Shown here: in pieces, positions 45,304-53,822 of the stretch
Position numbering within the stretch: the first letter of the stretch is position 1
Layout: the number at the start of each line of letters is the position of its first letter
Assembly: GCA_964404745.1 (NCBI GenBank)
Contig: CAYOLG010000009.1
Location: 62,001 to 126,000 of the forward strand
DNA: 64,000 nucleotides
Direction of reading: 5' to 3'
Source: Pelagisphaera sp964404745
Lineage (GTDB): Bacteria; Verrucomicrobiota; Verrucomicrobiia; Opitutales; Opitutaceae
Notes under the pieces: generated by a model
What the model was told of the DNA's origin: nothing
What the model saw: the letters and a program-made list of their open reading frames with translations, nothing else
The model's database searches: none
Program-made: the position numbers and the translations under genes

Positions 45304-47360
45304 GCGGTGGCGCGCTCCTCTCTATTCTGCAAAGTTCGGGCAATCAGGCTCTCTAGTATCAGCGCTAGGGCTACGGCCATGATTAGCCACTTCCACACCT
45401 GTTGCCGGTTTTCTAGTTCGACAGCGTTTTGGGAACGCCGTTCGCTCTCTTGATCGGATTCCTTTTGAGCGCTTGTCGCCGCGACCTCGAGTGGCGCACC
45501 TAGTCGCTCCCAATCTTCGTAGGGCAGGGTATCCCATTGGCTTTCCTCGGGAGGCGCTTGAACGGCGATCCAGCGTTCCGTGAATCCCTCTTTGAGCTGA
45601 TAAAGTCCTGGCTGGTTTGGCGTGTCCGTCGAGTAAGCCGTTTCTCCGATCGCTTTCCACTGTGATGAGGTCCCATCAAATGCGGAGGCGATTGAATCCG
45701 AGCTGAGAATGCTGGTACGGTTGGAGCCGCCGGCTGCCCGTTCGAATAGCCGCTGTAGCCACGGTACAAACTTCGTGGACAGTGGCCATTGACTCTTTTG
45801 GGGAGCCCAGTCCGCTACCCAAATCGTCAGTAGCCCGATTCCCAAGGCTTTTTCTACGATGGCGGGACCGCTATCGTCGTACTCGGCGAGTATTGACAGT
45901 CCGCTGCGATCTGGGATTTCCAATTTGTGAGTGTTCCAAAAGCGGATACGGGAGAAGTCGCTAAATCGAGGGTCGGAAAATATGGCGAAAGCGTGGCTTT
46001 GGAAGTCGATGGAGCCGAGTCGGGAATCCTCTTGGCTGGCTTCCGCTAGGCTCCAATCGGGTTCGTTCGCTAGGGCAGTCGCGGTATCGAGCATATCGCG
46101 ACTTGAGAGTAAAAGAAGAGCGTGGGATCCGGATTCGATCTGCTCGCGAATGGAAGACACTTCGTTTTGGGTCAAAGCCGAGTCGAGAAAAAGGAATGGA
46201 GGCAGATCGGTTTCCGATCCAGAGTCGGAATTGCTGTCGACAAATTGTACCGCTGGATCTACCCAGCCCGCCGATGCCCGTTTTACGTAGAAGGCGGATT
46301 GGTTGGGGTCGTCGGAATAGGCTGGGTTGCCGTAGTATCGAAGTTGCATAGGGCGAGGCTGATTCTCGGCGATGTGCAATACATTGTCGAAAGTATCTGG
46401 GTCGCCTGCTAGCTCGACTCGATAGGGGCCCGGAGCGTGCTCGGGCACTTCCATTAGAACCATATGGTTGTCGCCAGTATTTGAGTACAACTTAAGTGGC
46501 TGGCCCAGAAGAGTGTCGGACTTGGCATCGAAAAGGGTCAAACTTAAATTGGAGGTCAACGATTGGCCCGAACTTTGGATTCCGATTCGCATAGAGCGAT
46601 TTGCCTCATCGCCCGTCCAGCCCAGCCAGCGTATGCCGGTATTGCCTGGATGGGTTCCTTGCACGGTTTCCAATTTCAAAAGGCAATCATCTGGCCATTC
46701 GCGTCCCGCTACCCCGGCGATCCGGGCCGTACTCTGCATATCGGAAATGAGTACGACCGTTTTATCGGTTTGCGTTTCCGCTCCATCGTCGATTTGCTCG
46801 AGTTCAGACAGAGCAAGCTCTATGGCGTCGTCTAGTCGAGTCGTTCCCCAATTGGGGCTGGTCTCGGCCAACAGGGCTTGAGCTAGAGTCGAACGCTCGG
46901 CGATGGGCCATTTGTCCCACTGCTCGAACGAGAGTAGCATGCGGGCGTTTGTCGAAGCAGCGATGATGGAAAGCTTATCCGCGGCGTCCACTGTATCCAA
47001 ATAGGACTGGGCCCGTTGAATGGCGTTCTCCCAAGCGCCTTCCCGTTGCATGCTCGCGCTCGCATCAATGGCCAGCACGATAGCTTTGGGCGGGTTGGAA
47101 GCGAGATCTATTGGCGTATTGGCTACGAAAAAGGGCCGAGCGAAGGCGAAGGCGAGCAAGACGATGATCAGGCAACGTAGGGCCAGCAGCCAGGGATTTT
47201 GGATGTGGCTTCTTTTCTGCAGTTTCGGCGGAGATTCCCGCAAAAATCTCATAGCGGAAAAACGAATACGATCTTTCGTCGCCCGACGAATCAAGTGGAA
47301 GATGATAGGGCCGGCGATTAGCAAGGCGCCTGCCAGAAACCAAGGCGAGAGCAGGCTCAT
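45300..47360 (-). CDS. BatA/VWA-domain membrane protein
   Basis: 686 aa. The N-terminal BatA domain is clear: FLAGALLIAGPIIFHLIRR, then a second helix WLLALRCLIIVLLAFAFARP. A VWA domain follows with MIDAS motif DASAS in IVLAIDASASMQ. A long extracytoplasmic part follows, and a C-terminal membrane helix (about 660-680, LIMAVALALILESLIA) ends the protein. BatA-type proteins work with MoxR ATPases and DUF58 proteins. It overlaps the DUF58 gene before it and the DUF4175 gene after it by 4 bp each. Confidence 0.93.
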   Translation of the reverse strand: MSLLSPWFLAGALLIAGPIIFHLIRRATKDRIRFSAMRFLRESPPKLQKRSHIQNPWLLALRCLIIVLLAFAFARPFFVANTPIDLASNPPKAIVLAIDASASMQREGAWENAIQRAQSYLDTVDAADKLSIIAASTNARMLLSFEQWDKWPIAERSTLAQALLAETSPNWGTTRLDDAIELALSELEQIDDGAETQTDKTVVLISDMQSTARIAGVAGREWPDDCLLKLETVQGTHPGNTGIRWLGWTGDEANRSMRIGIQSSGQSLTSNLSLTLFDAKSDTLLGQPLKLYSNTGDNHMVLMEVPEHAPGPYRVELAGDPDTFDNVLHIAENQPRPMQLRYYGNPAYSDDPNQSAFYVKRASAGWVDPAVQFVDSNSDSGSETDLPPFLFLDSALTQNEVSSIREQIESGSHALLLLSSRDMLDTATALANEPDWSLAEASQEDSRLGSIDFQSHAFAIFSDPRFSDFSRIRFWNTHKLEIPDRSGLSILAEYDDSGPAIVEKALGIGLLTIWVADWAPQKSQWPLSTKFVPWLQRLFERAAGGSNRTSILSSDSIASAFDGTSSQWKAIGETAYSTDTPNQPGLYQLKEGFTERWIAVQAPPEESQWDTLPYEDWERLGAPLEVAATSAQKESDQESERRSQNAVELENRQQVWKWLIMAVALALILESLIARTLQNREERATA

Positions 47361-48265
47361 ACGGCTGCCCTCCCGCGCAAAGGTTGACGTCTAAGCAGAT
47401 CTATCAGCGTATAGTCGAGCGGCTTATTGGTGGGGGCAATTAAGTGGCATATGCCTCGCTTTTCCAAAGTTTGCTGAATTAGCGTTTGGTGCTGGCCGAA
47501 GCTTTCCTTGTAAGCGCTCCGCGCCTCGACGGGATCGATGTAAAGGCGATCGCCGGTTTCCAGATCCTCCCACTGGGAAGCTTTGCCGAAATCGAGGTCG
47601 AGTTCGGCGGAGTCGAGAATTTGGATCGCCCTCACGTCATGTCCGGCCGCTACCAGTTGACCGAGCTCGTTGTCCCATTCTTCCGGCGGGGAAAGGAAGT
47701 CGGAGATGACGACGATCAAGCAGCGCTTGCCGCACAGCAGGGCTGTTTGTTCGAGGGCTTTGCCGATGTTGCTTTCCTGTCCCTCGGGTTCTCGTGAAAG
47801 CGTGGAAAGAAGTCGCCTAAAGTGCCCGGTTCTCCAACGAGAGGGCACGTAGCTATGCAACTCGGAATCGAAGAGCCCGAGCCCGACGACGTCGCGTTGC
47901 TGCAAAAGAAAGTAGCCAAGCGTGGCGGCTAGGGTACGAGCGTATTCGGATTTCGATATTTCTCCGGATGCGAAACGCATGGACCGGCTGGTGTCGACAA
48001 GCAGCAGGCAGCGTAGATTGGTTTCATCCTCGAATTTCTTGATGTACTCTCGATCTGTGCGAGCCAGGGCTTTCCAATCCAGATACCGCAAGTCGTCGCC
48101 CTGGGAGTATTGGCGGTATTCCGTGAATTCTACCGAGAATCCTTGCAGAGGGCTGCGGTGAAGCCCGGACCAAAGGCCCTCCACGACCACGCGCGCCCGC
48201 AGCTCCAGATCGCGAATGGCGAAAAGGGCGAGAGGATCGATTCCAGTTTTAGGAGTGGCGGGCAC
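47357..48265 (-). CDS. DUF58 protein
   Basis: DUF58 family protein, 302 aa, probably cytosolic. The core signature QYSQGDDLRYLDWKALARTD is present, followed by a VWA-like strand and MIDAS motif LLLVDTSRSM. DUF58 proteins are the standard partners of MoxR ATPases. The stop overlaps the start of the BatA-type gene by 4 bp; the gene starts 27 bp after the MoxR stop. Length is normal. Confidence 0.95.
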   Translation of the reverse strand: MPATPKTGIDPLALFAIRDLELRARVVVEGLWSGLHRSPLQGFSVEFTEYRQYSQGDDLRYLDWKALARTDREYIKKFEDETNLRCLLLVDTSRSMRFASGEISKSEYARTLAATLGYFLLQQRDVVGLGLFDSELHSYVPSRWRTGHFRRLLSTLSREPEGQESNIGKALEQTALLCGKRCLIVVISDFLSPPEEWDNELGQLVAAGHDVRAIQILDSAELDLDFGKASQWEDLETGDRLYIDPVEARSAYKESFGQHQTLIQQTLEKRGICHLIAPTNKPLDYTLIDLLRRQPLRGRAAV

Positions 48266-48292
48266 GCGGACGAAATTTCGGTGGCGACGTTA

Positions 48293-49285
48293 CTACACAG
48301 TATCCAGCAGCTTTTGGGTGACCGTTTCCACGGTTTCCCCTTGGGCTTCAGCTCGGTAGTTGAGAAGAATCCGGTGACGAAAGACAGGGTGGGCCAGTTG
48401 AAGGATGTCGTCCTTGGTCACGTGAGCTCGAGAATGCCATAGAGCCCGGGCTTTGCCGGCTAAAACGAGGGCTTGAGCGGCACGGGTGCCCGCTCCCCAG
48501 CTTATCCATTCCTTGACGAAATCCGGGGCGTTCGGATCGCTAGGGCGAGAAGCAGCAGCAAGCTTGACCGCGTAACGTACAATTTCTTCGGATACGGGCA
48601 CTTTTCGCACGAGCGATTGGAATTCGAGAACGTCCTTCGCCGAAAAGATCGATTCTATCGGGTCGTGGGCCTTGGACGTTGTCTGGGTGACGACTTGAAC
48701 TTCGTCGTCCTCCGGCAAGTAGTCGATCAAGGTATTGAAAAGAAAGCGGTCCAGCTGGGCTTCAGGAAGCGGGTAGGTGCCTTCCATTTCCACCGGGTTC
48801 TGAGTGGCGAGGACAAAGAAGGGCTCAGAAAGGGTGTGGCGTACGCCTGCCGCAGTGACCTGATGTTCCTGCATGGCTTCCAGTAGAGCCGATTGGGTTT
48901 TCGGGGGCGTTCGGTTGATTTCGTCTGCCAGCAGCAGGTTGGTGAAGATCGGTCCTTTGGCGAAGGTCAGTTGGCGCCCTTCGGGCGTGTCGGTGAGGAT
49001 TTCCGTGCCGGTGATGTCGGCAGGCATCAGATCTGGTGTGAATTGGATACGCTGGAACTCCAAGTCAAACACCTCAGCGACCGATTTGACGAGGAGCGTC
49101 TTGGCCAATCCGGGAGCTCCGGTAATAATGCAGTGGCCGCCGGAAATGAGGGCGAGCAAGATCTGCTCGACGACGTCCTTCTGGCCGATAATGGCTTTGC
49201 CCAGTTCCGCCTCCACTCGTATGCGGCCTTCTTGCAGGCGGTTGAATGCGGCTTCTTGTGATTCTGTGGTTTCGAGTAGAGACAT
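48293..49285 (-). CDS. MoxR-family AAA+ ATPase
   Basis: AAA+ ATPase of the MoxR group, 330 aa, thought to act as a chaperone that matures or remodels VWA-domain partners. Walker A is GAPGLAKT, Walker B LLLADEINRTPPKTQ, sensor 1 lies in LATQNPVEMEGTYPLPEAQLD, and the C-terminal helical domain follows. A short spacer separates it from the upstream DUF4159 genes. With the DUF58 and BatA-type proteins downstream it forms the recognised MoxR-DUF58-BatA core. Confidence 0.96.
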   Translation of the reverse strand: MSLLETTESQEAAFNRLQEGRIRVEAELGKAIIGQKDVVEQILLALISGGHCIITGAPGLAKTLLVKSVAEVFDLEFQRIQFTPDLMPADITGTEILTDTPEGRQLTFAKGPIFTNLLLADEINRTPPKTQSALLEAMQEHQVTAAGVRHTLSEPFFVLATQNPVEMEGTYPLPEAQLDRFLFNTLIDYLPEDDEVQVVTQTTSKAHDPIESIFSAKDVLEFQSLVRKVPVSEEIVRYAVKLAAASRPSDPNAPDFVKEWISWGAGTRAAQALVLAGKARALWHSRAHVTKDDILQLAHPVFRHRILLNYRAEAQGETVETVTQKLLDTV

Positions 49286-49339
49286 AGAGTGTGTTTGAGA
49301 ATTAGGAACTATAAGTTGAGAATTTGAATACTGTTTAGG

Positions 49340-50203
49340 CTAGTGGGTCATGGCGTAGAAAACGATATTAATGCCCATCGGGTAGGCTTTTTTTTCGGCG
49401 AATTCGCGGAAGTACCATTCGTCTTCGCCTTCCCGCTCCCAGCCGTCGCCTAGATCGGTATTGTGACAAATGATACACATGATGCGGCCGTTGTCGTCGA
49501 AAATGGCTTTGTAGTGAACCTCATCGGTTCCGTAGCCTTGGTGAGTGACGACTCCATAGCCAGCCCGATAGTTGCCCACCGCATGCCCCACGCTAGGTAC
49601 CTGGGGCTTTTCGTCGAGGTCGAAAACCATGTGGAAAATGGGATGGTCTATAGACAGCTCTACGGGTTCGCGGTCGGGGAAGACTCGCTTGATTTCGTAG
49701 TAAAAATTCTCATACTCGTCATCGCCCCAGAAATCGTCTACCATGAGGAATCCTCCATTGAGCAAATACTCTCGAAGCGCGACGACTTCGTCCTCCATGA
49801 AGACCAGCCTGCCAGGTTCGATCATGTAGAGAAAGGGGTAGTTGTGGAGGTCATCTTGAGTGAGATCGACGACGGCGGAATCAGGATTGACCTTAAGGCT
49901 GGTCATTTGCTGGAGCCGATAGGCGAAATTAAGCTCCGCGTCGGGATAGTCGGTTTCCCAGCCGCCTCCACCCCAGCCCCGGCCGTGTCCGCCGTGCCCG
50001 CCCCATCGTCCTCGGGCCGAAGTGTAGCGAACGCGAGCGAAGGTGAACACGTCTTGTTTGAACTCAGGGTCTACTTGCCATTCGGGTACGCCACCTCGGT
50101 GGTCGTACCGTTCTCGATAGCGCTGCGAGAACATAGCCGGTATCAGAGCAATTGCCATAACGGCGAGAAAAATCAGCGTGATTCGTTTGCGATTAATGGT
50201 CAT
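49340..50203 (-). CDS. DUF4159 protein, copy 2
   Basis: DUF4159 family protein, 287 aa, with an N-terminal signal anchor (LIFLAVMAIALIPAMF). A Gly/His/Trp-rich linker (GGHGGHGRGWGGGGW) precedes the DUF4159 domain (DAELNFAYRLQQMTSLKVNP, MVDDFWGDDEYENFYYE). It is a close paralogue of the gene directly upstream. The last 60 residues are almost identical between the two, while the segment just before them (about residues 205-225) differs. The gap to the upstream copy is 13 bp. Function unknown; the fold is glutamine-amidotransferase-like by family description. Confidence 0.92.
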   Translation of the reverse strand: MTINRKRITLIFLAVMAIALIPAMFSQRYRERYDHRGGVPEWQVDPEFKQDVFTFARVRYTSARGRWGGHGGHGRGWGGGGWETDYPDAELNFAYRLQQMTSLKVNPDSAVVDLTQDDLHNYPFLYMIEPGRLVFMEDEVVALREYLLNGGFLMVDDFWGDDEYENFYYEIKRVFPDREPVELSIDHPIFHMVFDLDEKPQVPSVGHAVGNYRAGYGVVTHQGYGTDEVHYKAIFDDNGRIMCIICHNTDLGDGWEREGEDEWYFREFAEKKAYPMGINIVFYAMTH

Positions 50204-50216
50204 TGGCTCGATCGGC

Positions 50217-51044
50217 TCAGTGGGTCATGGCGTAGAAGATGATGTTAATACCCATGGGATAGGCTTTTTTTTCGGCGAATTCGCGGAAGTACCATTCGTC
50301 TTCGCCCTCCCGCTCCCAACCGTCGCCGAGATCGGTATTGTGGCAAATGATACACATGATGCGGCCGTTGTCGTCGAAAATGGCTTTGTAGTGAACCTCT
50401 TCCGAACCCGGTCGCTCCCAAGTGATTCCGGTTCCCCGCATGCGAGTGGCGTGGTGGATGCTCGGCACTTGCGGTTTTTCCTGCAGGTCGAAAACCATAT
50501 GGAATATAGGATGCTCGATAGGCAGTTCGACCGGTTCGCGATCAGGGAATACGCGTTTTATTTCGTAGTAGAAATTGTCATACTCCGCGTCGCCCCAGAA
50601 ATCGTCTACCATGAGGAAACCGCCGTTGAGCAAGTAGGTCCGCAGGGCCATTACCTCGTCTTCCATGAACACCAGCCTGCCCGGCTCGATAATGTAGAGA
50701 AAAGGGTAGTTATAGAGGTCTGGCTGAGTCAATTCGACCACGACGGAGTCCGGATTGACTTTTAAGCTGGTCATTTGCTGGAGCCGGTAGGCGAAATTGA
50801 GTTCCGCATCCGGGTAGTCAGTGGCCCAGTTGCCGCGACCGCGACGCCCCCAGCCCCCACCCGTGTATCCGCCATGACTAGAGCTATACTGCACGCGGGC
50901 AAAGGTGAATACGTCCTGCTTGAATTCCTCCTCTACTTGCCAGTCGGGCACGCCGGCGCGATGGTCGTAGCGCTGTCCGGAGGCAGCGACAATGATGCCG
51001 AGACCTATAGCAGCGGATAGGGCGATTTCCGAGACGAGGTTCAT
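50217..51044 (-). CDS. DUF4159 protein, copy 1
   Basis: DUF4159 family protein, 275 aa, with an N-terminal hydrophobic signal. The linker here is Gly/Arg-rich (GGGWGRRGRGNW) and shorter than in the downstream copy. The domain and C terminus match the paralogue closely. It starts 10 bp after the TPR-peptidase stop, and the two DUF4159 genes are almost contiguous, so both belong to the operon. The variable segment carries RMRGTGITWERPGS in place of the other copy's Gly/Tyr-rich stretch. Confidence 0.92.
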   Translation of the reverse strand: MNLVSEIALSAAIGLGIIVAASGQRYDHRAGVPDWQVEEEFKQDVFTFARVQYSSSHGGYTGGGWGRRGRGNWATDYPDAELNFAYRLQQMTSLKVNPDSVVVELTQPDLYNYPFLYIIEPGRLVFMEDEVMALRTYLLNGGFLMVDDFWGDAEYDNFYYEIKRVFPDREPVELPIEHPIFHMVFDLQEKPQVPSIHHATRMRGTGITWERPGSEEVHYKAIFDDNGRIMCIICHNTDLGDGWEREGEDEWYFREFAEKKAYPMGINIIFYAMTH

Positions 51045-51054
51045 TGTCGCCCTG

Positions 51055-53703
51055 TTAAAATGGCAAACCTTCCAGGTTAGGGGTGGGCACGCTAGCGGAG
51101 GTCGCTTTGCTCATTTCCGCGGATTCTCGCTTTCGGTTGATTTCGTCTAGGAGCTCGTAGGCGGAACGAAAGCGGGGGGCTTCTTCCAGGGCCATCAAGG
51201 TATGGCGACGGGCGGTTTCGGGATCGGAGCGCAGGTACTGCAAGGCCAAGGTATAGTGGACCTGGGCGATTTCCGGGGGATCCAGGTTGAGCAAGGTTTC
51301 TCCAGCCGCTATGGCGTCGTCTCGGTATTGGAATCGGGCATGAGTGGCGAAGAGCGCTCTCCAGGGCTCGATGGCCATGGGCTTGATGGCGATCCAGGCT
51401 TTAGCCCATTGCACGACGTTAGGCGGGTCGTCTTGTTCAAGGGCAATGGTTAGCAATCGCTGGATCGGATCCAGTCGATGGGCTTCGCTCGAGGCTATCG
51501 TTTCCAGCGTCAAGCGTTCTTTTTCCACTTCGCCCAATTGCTCGTAGACGTAGGCGAGCAAGCCATGGGCGTTTTTCTCCCCGGGGATGTAGCCGGAATG
51601 GGCGATGATATCCTCAAGCTTCTGCCTTGCTGTCTCCCAGTCCTCGGCCTCGACGAGGGGCTGTATGCTTTCCATTTCCTGGAAGTAGTTTTTCCTTGAG
51701 GTGACTAGCTCGATCGACTCGTCGATAAGGCCTTCCGGCTTGGTTAGGGCGTAGGCGCCGCCTAGGGCATTTGCTTCGCGGCTAGCCGCGGCTAGAAACC
51801 GTTCATCCAGTTCGTCCAGCGGGGCAACTCTACTGGCTAGGGCATCATTCATAGTTACGCCTTCACCGAGATCCCGCAGGAGCTCTCGCATGGATTCGAT
51901 CCCGTAGTTTTCAAAGAGGAATTTAACGACTAGGTAAGATTGGTAGTAGGCGAATTGAGTGTCCTCTCCCGATTGGGCGCTCATAAAAGCGGCGCTCATT
52001 TCGCTGATTTTCTGCATGCGTCCGCTGAGAATCCGATCCCGATAGCCGACCGTCATCATTTGCCCCCAGGAACTGTCATGCTCTCGCTCCTCGTAGACAG
52101 AGATTCCCTCGCTTAGCCAGCGGGGCATTCTGTTATGCGTCAAGGTGAGGGTGATGGTGTGGCAGAATTCGTGATACAAGACCGATTCCCAGTTAGCTAG
52201 GCTGGTGGCCGGGCTGTTTATGGTGAAGACGGGCCCGAAGCAGACGCCTAGGTATCCAGGGTTGCCCGGCATTCCGAATGTGCGAACTTCGAAGTCGGCT
52301 GGGTTGGGATAGATCTCCACGGTGACCTTCTCGGCGATCTCCACATCGTAGCGTTTGGTAAGATAGCGATAGGCCGGTTCCAGAAGATCAATGGCTCGCT
52401 GGCCATAGACAGGCGCTTCCTTTTTGGAAATACGGATGCGGAAGTTTTCGGTTTCCAAGGTTTCGAATTCGTCGAGTTTGTCGCGAAGCGTAACCAAATT
52501 GTAGGCGGATATGTTGTAGGGATCGGCTTCGTAGACCTCGTAGGCCAGTTTCCAGCCTTCCTCCTCCCGAGCCAGGCGGAGCAGGTCTTGGGCGAGCTGA
52601 ATCTTGGCAGGCAAGTAGTCGGGCTGATAAGCCAAGGAAAGACGTTGGGACGCAGCCCCTTCTTTGAAGAGGTATTTGCGAGACAAATTTCGGCCGATCA
52701 GATGATCGACTTCTGGATTGGCGGACCAAGACGAGAGGGCTTGGGCTCGTAACTGGGCGCCTTCATCGTTATTGCTTCGGAGGTAGGCGATGGCCGCTTT
52801 CAAAGATAAGGCTTGTGGATGCAGAGGGTTCACCTCCAAGGCGATGTCGAGCTGCTCGATCGCCTCGTCGTAGGCTTCGCCGTCGATTAGATGCTGGGCG
52901 ATGAGGGTTCGGGCCTCCGGATGCTTCTCGTTGATGGCCAGGGCGTTTTCCGCGTATTGCAGAAGCTCGGCTCGATTCCCTTCGATAAACGAGCTAGCCA
53001 GGCCGTACCACAAGTCAGGATCGTTGGGAAATTTTTCCAACCCGCTTTGGAAATTCTTGGAGGCGAGATTGAAGTCGCTCTTGGATAGGGCCAGCTTGCC
53101 GGTGGCCAGAAAAGCGCTGGCAGGAGGATCGGATTCCGTCTGGGCCCGCTTGTAGAAATTTTCCAGAACGATGCGGGGCTCGACTCCGAGAAGGATGGCG
53201 GCCTCACCGATGGCGACTAGCGAGTCGGGATCGTAGGTGTAGCGGCCTCGGCGGCGCAGATAATCGTCGATTCCCCGCATGATATTTTCGGCGGCTCCGA
53301 GATCATTGGCGAACAGAGCCGCTTCTCGGGCGATTAGTCGCAGGCGAATCCCGAAGTAGCGCGTGTTGAGCCCCTCGGTCAGCAATTGGTGAGCCTCGTC
53401 GTAGCGCCCGACTTTCATGAGCGTTAGGGCTTCTATCCGCCACCAGGACTCGTTCCAGGATTGCTTTTCCCGGGCGAAAGCGGCTTCCTTCAATGCTTCG
53501 CCGTAGTTGCCGGATCGGTACAAACTTTCTAGTTCCGCATAGTCAGGCAAGGAATCGCGTTCGTTGCTCTGCCCAATGCTAATCGAAGGGGCGAGAAGTG
53601 CGGCTAGTCCCCACAAGAGGAGATCGCGCAAAGCGAAATTGACAGTAGAACCAAGGCCGGCCCGCTGGCGATGAAGTTTGGAAATGGCGCAGGTTCGAAG
53701 CAC
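51055..53703 (-). CDS. TPR protein with peptidase-MA-type zinc protease domain
   Basis: 882-aa protein, probably exported; a hydrophobic segment LLLWGLAALLAPSISIG lies near residues 28-44 after a basic N terminus. The start is GTG; no better start is evident. TPR-type helical repeats cover about 60-420 and again the last 180 residues. Between them is a gluzincin domain with HEFCH (zinc and catalytic residues) in YHEFCHTITLTLTHNRMPRW, and the third ligand Glu in LSEGISVYEE. It is the first gene of the nine-gene operon. It could process or recognise a surface substrate, with the TPR parts as protein-binding scaffold. Confidence 0.9.
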   Translation of the reverse strand: MLRTCAISKLHRQRAGLGSTVNFALRDLLLWGLAALLAPSISIGQSNERDSLPDYAELESLYRSGNYGEALKEAAFAREKQSWNESWWRIEALTLMKVGRYDEAHQLLTEGLNTRYFGIRLRLIAREAALFANDLGAAENIMRGIDDYLRRRGRYTYDPDSLVAIGEAAILLGVEPRIVLENFYKRAQTESDPPASAFLATGKLALSKSDFNLASKNFQSGLEKFPNDPDLWYGLASSFIEGNRAELLQYAENALAINEKHPEARTLIAQHLIDGEAYDEAIEQLDIALEVNPLHPQALSLKAAIAYLRSNNDEGAQLRAQALSSWSANPEVDHLIGRNLSRKYLFKEGAASQRLSLAYQPDYLPAKIQLAQDLLRLAREEEGWKLAYEVYEADPYNISAYNLVTLRDKLDEFETLETENFRIRISKKEAPVYGQRAIDLLEPAYRYLTKRYDVEIAEKVTVEIYPNPADFEVRTFGMPGNPGYLGVCFGPVFTINSPATSLANWESVLYHEFCHTITLTLTHNRMPRWLSEGISVYEEREHDSSWGQMMTVGYRDRILSGRMQKISEMSAAFMSAQSGEDTQFAYYQSYLVVKFLFENYGIESMRELLRDLGEGVTMNDALASRVAPLDELDERFLAAASREANALGGAYALTKPEGLIDESIELVTSRKNYFQEMESIQPLVEAEDWETARQKLEDIIAHSGYIPGEKNAHGLLAYVYEQLGEVEKERLTLETIASSEAHRLDPIQRLLTIALEQDDPPNVVQWAKAWIAIKPMAIEPWRALFATHARFQYRDDAIAAGETLLNLDPPEIAQVHYTLALQYLRSDPETARRHTLMALEEAPRFRSAYELLDEINRKRESAEMSKATSASVPTPNLEGLPF

Positions 53704-53822
53704 GTAGTAAACTTAACGGGTAGAAATCTGAGGCCGCAAGAATTTAAACGGGCTCACTTGGAAATCAGTTACATGGTTTGATCGTCCGAGTCGCCATCGA
53801 TTTGCGGATGGACAGGCTTTGA

